Shown here: in pieces, positions 49,501 through 58,500 of the stretch | How positions within the stretch are numbered: the stretch's first letter is position 1 | Layout of the letters: each line of letters opens with the position of its first letter | Assembly: GCF_050436995.1 (NCBI RefSeq) | Contig: NC_134757.1 | Coordinates: 818,501 to 882,500, forward strand | Length of the DNA: 64,000 bases | Reading direction: 5' to 3' | Source: Anticarsia gemmatalis | Taxonomy: Eukaryota; Arthropoda; Insecta; Lepidoptera; Erebidae | Translations under genes and position numbers: made by a program | The notes under the pieces: model-generated | The model's database searches: none | Seen by the model: the letters and a program-made list of their open reading frames with translations, nothing else | Told to the model about the DNA's origin: nothing

Positions 49501-52500
49501 TGTACCCGATACTTTGCAAGGACGTGTGAGGTGTTTTGAGATACTGAATAGGAATGAGTTTTGAAGGAGACGGCCTGGCTAATTATGAATGAAGGGAAGG
49601 CTGGAGGTGACAAAAATAAACATTAAAAAATAATGTCATTGGTGTAGTTATAAAATTATTGAATGCATAAAAATGTTGAAAAAAAAAATAGAGTTGGTTT
49701 CACAGTTTATATTCAAGTGTCAGATAAACTATTGACTAAATAAATGGACAGCAAATGTATGTCAAAATTTCATCTGATAAGCTATGTTATAGATATTAAG
49801 AAATTAAGTAATTGGGCCTCGGTCTAAGAAATACCTTTATTGAGTTAATTATATGACTTTTAGTTTCTTTGTTGGGTTAGGTTTTGATACTTTTATTTGT
49901 TTCAGTAAACTTTAACCTTTTCATATACGTTTAACTACTGTAGACATAATTTTTTATATGATTATAGTTTTAAGAAAATGACCATTTGGAAGTTACGTAA
50001 AGACATTTATTACAATTCCATGTTAAACAAAACCTTGTAAATTTGACACTACTAAAACAAATACTTCAGGGTCAAAACCAGGGCCAAAAGCAGGCCTCCA
50101 CGTACATTGCATGCAATATATTAGCATATAACAATTGACATTAACCCGTTGGCTGCAGCCCAGCGCCCTTGACTCCAACCGCAACTAGTGTACATTGTAC
50201 CAAGTTTGTTTCGTTGCGGGAAACTGACGGCGGTGGCAGGGTTGATAGTACTTATACTGTTACTGGATTACAATTTTGTTTAAACTGGCTGTGGGACCTT
50301 TTTATTTTCTGTTTGTTTCATAGGTTAGTGGTCAATTTTTAGAAGAAGTCATCTGGTCCTTGTTCAATAACAGTTGGGATGGACTACATACGTACATAAT
50401 ATCAAGCCTTTTTCCCAAAGGGTTAAGCAGAAACCAAAGAAATGGACGGAAGGATGGACTAAAACCGTGTATTTAAAGATTATCTAATGTCTTATCTCAA
50501 AGGCGTAGGCAGAAACCAAAGAAATGGACAGAAAGATAAATTAATACTGTGTATTTAAATAAAATAGTATATGTATTATTATGTCACTTACCCCTGTATC
50601 TAGTCTGGATTAGCCCCTTCGATAGAAAAGATTAAAAAACTGATACAAAATAAAATTTTGCGTTTAAATGGTCAACGGTCCAAATAGAAAATAACTACAG
50701 AAATCTATAAAAACACTAATATAAAGACTAGAAACCATCGGAAAGTTGACCTCGACCATTCATCAACTCACAATTTCCTTCCGAAATAACTATCTACGTC
50801 CTTGTACGAGAAGCCTTACATCCCTACTCAAGGCATTTTCCTCCAAGCGGTCGCTTTATTCAATCCAATGTAACTTTTATTTAGTTTCACTTCAAAACGA
50901 ACTCTCGGAAACAGTTTTCCACTTTTATAAGAACGGAAATTTCTTGATTTTCTATTTCCAAGGAATTACGGCTTAAGAAAATGTTACTGTTTATTTCTTC
51001 TGGACTGTTGCTTTAAGATACAATTGAGAAAGTTTTCATTTCATAGAAATACTTTTATTTTATCTTAGACTGAATGCAACAGTTTGGTGGTCGGCATGAT
51101 TTTGCCGTTGCACCGACGAAATTCAACATGAAATAAATATTATATATACGTGATCTACAGTTTCACACATCATTTTACGAAAATTAGAGCCATCATGCGT
51201 ATTAAACTTGAATTTGACTTGACGTTTCGGCCAGCCTCGAGATAAGTAGATTCGGTCCCAAACTATAACATAGCTTATTACTATAGAGCTTGTGAAAATG
51301 ACCTCAGGGTTGGAGTTACACTGAACCAATTTCCAAATCGACAATTAACTTGTCTTATTTAGCACCTCGAGTCTTTTTTTAAGCTTCATACACTGACACA
51401 CGGTTAAAGTAGCCCTGCAATACAAAACTACACACCATACAAACAGATGTATCGCGTTGGTTCTGTTTGCCAACCGCAGTGGCAAGCTTCCAGGTTGGCT
51501 ACGTATGCTTGCAATAAATAATGTTCTCTCTATCATAACTACTGTTCAGATATATTGTGGTCTACAATGGGGATAAACTGTGAATGAAATGGGAATATTA
51601 CTCAAGTTATTGGAAATGTTCCAAAGTAGTGGAGATTGAAGAGTTATGAGTTTTTAACCTCTTGTTTACCTCACCTCTATTTGCTATTACGTGAAGAAAA
51701 ATATGCTTATAATTCATAATAATATTATAAATGGAAAAGTCTTTCTGACATGCTATTTTGGCTAAACAATCGAAACGCACTTGTTGATTTTTACCTGGGA
51801 TCATTTCTTTAGGTACTTCTTTTTTGCCGAAAATCAGTCCATTAGTTAAGCTGGAATAGGGAATGAAATTGGCACGCGGGTTAGCCTAATTTTATTTTTC
51901 TGTATCGTCAGCGTTGGTATTATGGTTTATTCTATACTAATATTATAAAGCTACAAAGTTTGTTTGTTTGTTTGAACGCGCTAATCTCAGGAACTACTGG
52001 TCCGACTTGAAAAATTTTTTCAGTAATAGATAGTCCATTTATCGAGGAAGGCTATAGGCGATATATCATCAAGCTACGACCAGTAGGAGCAGAGGAGCAA
52101 TAAAAAACGTTACAAAAACGGGGAAACATTTGACCCATTCTCTCTTATGTGACGCGAGCGAAGTTGCGCGGGTCAACTAATTTATCCTAATCTTGTAAAA
52201 TGTGCACAGTTTTTATTCTGTTATATTAAATGTTTCTGTTATTTCCAGATCAATACACACTGGATAGCGAGTACATCAAGCGGTACCTGGGTGAGCTGAC
52301 TCCGATGCAAGAGTCGCGGCTGCTTCAGCTGCGCAAGTGGATCGCTGACTTGCAGAAGGGCAAGGTGAGATACCAAACTGTAGTAATACTTTTACTGTAA
52401 TACTTTTACAAATGACGTTTAGTTCGCGCTGCAAAAAACATCGATAAATCTTACTGGTTTTTGTAAAGATGTGGTTTTAAGACAACTGCCTTTCAGCCAG

Positions 52501-55500
52501 CTCTTTTACACTTTTAAGTTTACCGCTGATTTTCATGAAATTTGAATTGAATCAAATGACGAGCTCCAGTACATAGCATACTTATCAAAATTAAATTAAT
52601 ATTCTACCTAAAACACCAGAATGGAGCTGGTATTATTTTTCAATAAAGTCGAAAATATAATATTCTGCTGATAGGTAGCTTAATTTTCCAGTTGAACTAC
52701 AATAGTGTATTGACCATTACCTACATTACCTACTAAATTAAATGCACATTTCAACACGTGTCAGTTAAAAATAAAATATGGTAAAATAACGTGCGTTACC
52801 ACCTACGTTCAAACCGCGGTATTTCATAAACAACAAGCAGTTACGAAGGCGTGCGATTTAAATTTATAGCTAGTTATCGCGATCTGAACTGTGGAGGAAT
52901 TTCAGACAAACCGCCTGCTTGTTATTGTAACGATTGAAATGTTTACAAAAGGAACTGAAATACAGATATTGGAATGGAATCACGTTGTTTTTCACGTGTG
53001 GACTAAGATGTGTGGGAAGGTAGAAGCTAGAAATATAGCTGTTTAGTTTCATTCTGTTTATTTCGTGCACTTATTATACATCCATTATGCAAAAAGCGCG
53101 TAGAAAACTTATTTTGAAGTGTTTTCCATCGGTAACCGTATTTGATAACACACTAGACCAAAGTTTAATGTGTTGAAGCACGGAGACGCCCACCCAAGAA
53201 TGGAAGGTTGGGACTAAAGGTTGCTTAACTATAAATTATGAATGAACATCTCATCAGCGCCACTAGTGGGCACCATGGGAACTATTTTTCGGTACATTTT
53301 AAATGTCAAGCTCTTGCTTTGATAGTTCTGTTTGTGGAAAATAGCGCTACTGAGGACAGCTAGCCATGAGTGACTTTTAATTCTATCTTCTGTTGTCCAG
53401 GTGCCAAGCGACACGACCCTGCTTCGGTTCCTCCGCGCCCGTGACTTCAACGTGGAGAAGGCGCGCGAGATGCTCTCGCAGTCGCTGCTGTGGCGCAAGA
53501 AGCACCAGGTGGACCGCATCCTGTCTGAGTACGAGACACCTGATGTTGTGAAGCAGTACTTTCCTGGCGGCTGGCATCATCATGACAAGGGTGAGGGGAG
53601 GGAATAAATTTTGTAGGATTCTAAACATAAACATTATTCATGAATTAGATAACGCGACCACACACATGGTTGATGTTTCCGAGCAGATTACACTAGCCGT
53701 GCTCGGAAGTCGACGGCTTTAAAATACAAATCAGGAATATGAAATTGGCTTTAAAACATGGATATTTCGCATTGTTCTATAACGAAATTAAACTCTTCTT
53801 ACTAAAAACTAAACTTCTTTAACGTAATGTCAGGTTTTCAGGTAAATAGTTGGAATAATGCGTGGTGAGATTTGCAGAGGTATTTTTACCAAAGTAATTG
53901 TATTTTTAATCGATTTATAAGTAAAGATTTTGTTACGTTGTTCTTTCAGACGGACGTCCGCTTTACATTCTTCGACTCGGCCAGATGGACGTCAAGGGAC
54001 TGCTGAAATCTATCGGAGAAGATGGCCTCTTGAAGTTGGTGAGTACAAAGTTTATTAACATCCTCTGTCCAAATGAGTATAATATCCTGCCAAACATCCA
54101 GAGAGTTGTCCAAGTAGTTACACAAACGCTAAGTAGTTGGCGTTATTTTTCATTTTATATTGTGCGGTCTTGTATGTCATTACAAGCTAGGTGTGTATAT
54201 TTTAAGATAATCTTATAAATGTTTTGCCCGCCAGAACTAAGGAATGTGTTTTTATTCAACAGGTGTAATGATTTACGGAATTTTAATTAACGATGAAAAC
54301 TGATTGAAGAATAGTACTTAGTAGTTCCTGCTTAACTTATGGTCAAAATTTCATTAACATTTTTACGCTATTTCTTACCCTAGTTAGTCTTATTTATGTA
54401 TTTCAAACTATTTCCAGACACTTCACGTATGCGAGGAAGGTCTTAAACTTCTAGAAGAGGCGACTCGTTCATCAGAACACGCCATCCAGTCCTGGTGCCT
54501 GCTGGTGGACCTGGACGGCTTGAACATGCGTCACCTGTGGCGGCCAGGAGTTAGGGCTCTGCTGCGTATCATACAGATCGTGGAGGCCAACTACCCGGAG
54601 ACCATGGGCAGAGTGCTCATCGTCAGGGCGCCCAGGGTCTTCCCTATATTGTGGACTATTGTTAGCACGTTTATTGGTGAGTAATTGATATTTTTGATAA
54701 AATATTTTTATTCATTGGAAGATTAGGCAGATGGGAATAACAGTTTTTTAAATTAATTAAGAATAAAACATGTCTCTAAGACACTGTCTTTAGTGTCCTT
54801 CGTATGTGCATTCGTTTCTTTTTTGTAAATAATAAATAAAATAGTGCTTATCCTAAGAAAGTCTCGATTTTAATTTGTACAAATGCTAAGATCGCTTGGC
54901 AATAGATAAGAGCGAACATAGAGCAAAGTACCAAAGAACTTATTAAAAATCTTTTCGAACCAAGTGACACAAATATTTATAACTGTATTGTGTACATTTC
55001 AGATGAGAACACCCGCAGTAAGTTCCTGTTCTACGGCGGTAAAGACTACCTCCAGCCTGGAGGTCTGCTCGACTATATCCCCAAGGACCTCATTCCTGAC
55101 TTCCTCGGAGGACCCTGCAAGGTAACCAACCATACACTCATAATAACATGAATACAAATGGAAAATTGTAACTCCTTAACATATTATTTTTCATATCTTG
55201 TCGACATTTATTTGTTTTCCGAATGAAATAATTCGTTGAATTAAGTTATCTGATAGTGACAATTATCTCTTTTCTATTTATTTTTCTTATTTGGTTATTT
55301 TACTTGACAACGATGTTAGCGCCATCTATTGGCTGTTTATTTAACATATCTACAGGTTACATTATTATAGCTCTCTAGCCTTCAAGTGAGCTTATATATT
55401 TGTGGAATTGAGTGGTGAAGAAAAAATTATGAGTACATACCAATTTTGGTAAGGTTGGGAAGCAGTTACGATGAGGGAACATAATCAACCTTACATGTTC

Positions 55501-58500
55501 ACTTTGATGCAGCCCAGCAGTCGGACATTGAAAGGGTTGTTTTATAATTGTGGAGTTATTTGAACGATTTGTTTGGTTTCATTGCGGCAGTCGGACATAA
55601 TAGATGCAGCGTTAAACGTGCCGCACCAGTATTACGACTTTGTACGCGATAAGTACTACACAGGGCCTGCGGTATCACACACTACTATATACCCTAATAA
55701 CATGACGATAAGAATGGACATCGAAATGTCATGATATTTGCAAAGTAAATTTGTCTTTTATGATGTGTAGTAGAAATAATCTGAAGATATTCTAGCTTGA
55801 ATGGTTGAATTTTCAAGTTCCGAAATAGAAAAATATTATGATCTAGCCTTAAAAAGAATATTTTTTTTTACTTTTATAATAGAGGAAATAAAATCTCCCT
55901 CTAAAATACTTATTATGACTAGTCTGACTGAAATAAACGGTTTTTGAGTGTGTATACCGAGGCCCGTTATATTTGTTTAGTCCAAGTGTATCGACTAACG
56001 TGCTAGTGGTAGACAATCGTCACACTCACGGAATAAAGCCTGCCTTCATTATCAACTTATACGTTGATTATCAGATTGAAAGTTTGTTTTATTTAAATCA
56101 GATTTATGATTTCTTAAATTATTCTTATTTCATTTATATGCTGTGTAAATTAGTTAATGGGATTTTTTTGCACGTAAAAACTATGCGTACACGCAACATA
56201 CGTACGCGTATGAATATGCGTTCGTTACACCACTAAGTTGAAACGAATAAATTCAAGCTTATACACTCATGTACGAATGTATAAGACGGCGTGCGTCGTA
56301 AATAAAGTTCGCATTAACAAAAAATCTATTAATTCCTATCCATTTTGTAACTTTTGATGTTCAATCTGCAAATCAACGTATATTTTGATTGTACCGGCGT
56401 TATTCTCTGTGAAGTCAATGGTAACACTGTGCTATGAGAACTATGTACTATGTACGATCATCGCACATCTATGTTCGAACACACTACTTGTTTCATCCTC
56501 GATACATAGGCTCTTCAGACTTCATCTATACATTTAAGACTTCATCTTTATCCACTATACATCAAATCAACACAAAGATATGATACTATTATTAACTTTT
56601 CCGTATTAAAGTTCATTGGTTTCGACTGTTATTGTCCATAATAATATTGATTGATGTTAAAAAAATATATCAATAAGTAGTCTTGTGAATAAATTCTGGC
56701 CATTTCAATAAAAATCTTTCCGTTAATTTTGAAGCCCGATTTAGTTATCGAGAGGAACTGATAGCATTAAAAAAAAAACGCAATTTTCCAAAATCCCTAT
56801 GACTTTATTTTGCAATCATATAAAATTGTAGCAAATGGCGTTATTTAATGTCTGCCTAAAATTAAACAAGGCATGATTGTTTGCCGTCATAGTGACGAAA
56901 TATTACCTTCAAATAAAAAAAACACAATATTTTTCCCAACAAACCTTCAACATCAATTTCACATAGCTCTACTAGTCAACACACCCATTACATCCCACAC
57001 ACGCTACACAACGCTAGCACATCACACACTACAATACCCTCCACTAACATGTCGTGTTACCTGCAGAGCTTCGTGCACGAAGGTGGGCTCGTGCCCAAGA
57101 GCCTGTACGTGAGCGGCGCCTTCACCGAGAGGGACGGGGACCCGCTGTGTGAGGACAGCATCTATCGCTCTGTTAGCTTGGGGAAAGGACAGGTGAGACG
57201 AAAAAATGATTTTTATTTATTTATAACTCTGGACTCAATGCCTAATCCCTTCCTCGTTCAGGAGGAGACCCTTGCGAAGTAGTGGGACAGTTATGGGATA
57301 AAATAATACTTATTTTTAAAATAAAACTAATTTTTTTGAGAATGGATGTTGGTTTTATCGCTAGATGGCAGTCTTGGTATTTGGAGCGCCATCTTTTAGC
57401 TTTAACCTCTTGTAATTTACAGTGCATTGTGAATTTAATATTACACAGGCCATAGAATCGATATAGAATTATTGATTTCTTAAGTTGTAATTGTTATATT
57501 TTACTGTATCATAAGTATGTTCCCTATGTTCTGGTGTTTGTTGGGAAGTATTCTATTGAATGTGACTTCCTTGTAACGCCGTAACGTTTTATATACGTCC
57601 ACTACACCTTTATGTATAACTGAAGTATTTTTTCCTTTAGATTAACTCTTTATTCATTCAGAAACATGTAATAAACATTATAACTTTTAAACTCTCGCGT
57701 CGCATGTTTAATGTATAATATAATACGGGAATTAACGCGAACTATGCGAATTATGTAATAAACATAACAATGATTTTATTTCGCAGGTGCACGAGGTAAT
57801 AGTAGTGAACCGCGACCCGCAGAGCGTGCTGACGTGGGACTTCGACGTGCTGCGCCACGACATCGCCTTCACCGTGTACCGCAGCGAGCACGAGCTCAGG
57901 CACCCGCCGCCTGACGCCACAGGTATACACATACACACCTTTATAATATACTAGCGGACTCGACAGACGTTGTCCTGTCTAATAAATTTAAAATTAATAA
58001 AAAAAACATTGTCCAGCGGACAAAATTGTGAATCTAAACCATTCTCAGATCCCCTTGAACACACACAAAAAATTTCATCAATATCGGTCCAGTCGTTTAA
58101 CACGTTCCCTGCCCGCGACGCGTATGTGCGTTCTACAAAACGCACATACGCGTCAGGGGCAGCGAACGTGTTAAGAGAAGTTCAGTGACATACACACTTA
58201 CAGAAGAATTATATACTTATATAAAGATTTTCACTCATTTGGGGTTTACTACTCAGCGTTCAGTAGCTCGATTGTTTATAGTCGGTACGGTCGAGTACCG
58301 AGAGCTTGACATTTAAAATGTACTGCCAAAATAGTTCTTACGACGCCCACTAGAGGCGATAATTAAACTTCCGTACAACATTTCTCGATAGCCGGTTGTC
58401 GAGACTCGACTGAAAATATGCTGGCTACTGAAAAAAAATAATCTTAAGATAATTGGTCTTCAAATTGTTTATTACCTTACACCAAATTGTTTGGGGTCGA

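Larger units (their letters stand above)
14358..52248 (+). other. Giant intron, 37.9 kb
   Basis: Lies between the PRELI-linker exon and the first CRAL-TRIO exon, phase 1. It holds a nested BEL/Pao plus Jockey stack (15993-26877), a foldback repeat (30282-31437), a TIR element with an R1-clade gag remnant (33473-36966), a candidate alternative terminal exon (38716-39170), several SINE fragments, one full SINE (46959-47323) and two Helitron-type copies. Stretches 14358-15987, 26883-29668, 31438-33468, 39171-41412, 47982-51930 and the gaps between show no further genes that I can support. Confidence 0.85.

Noticed and set aside
49420..49613. GC-rich minus-strand ORF of 65 codons
   Set aside because: Short, no motif, not flanked by convincing splice sites.
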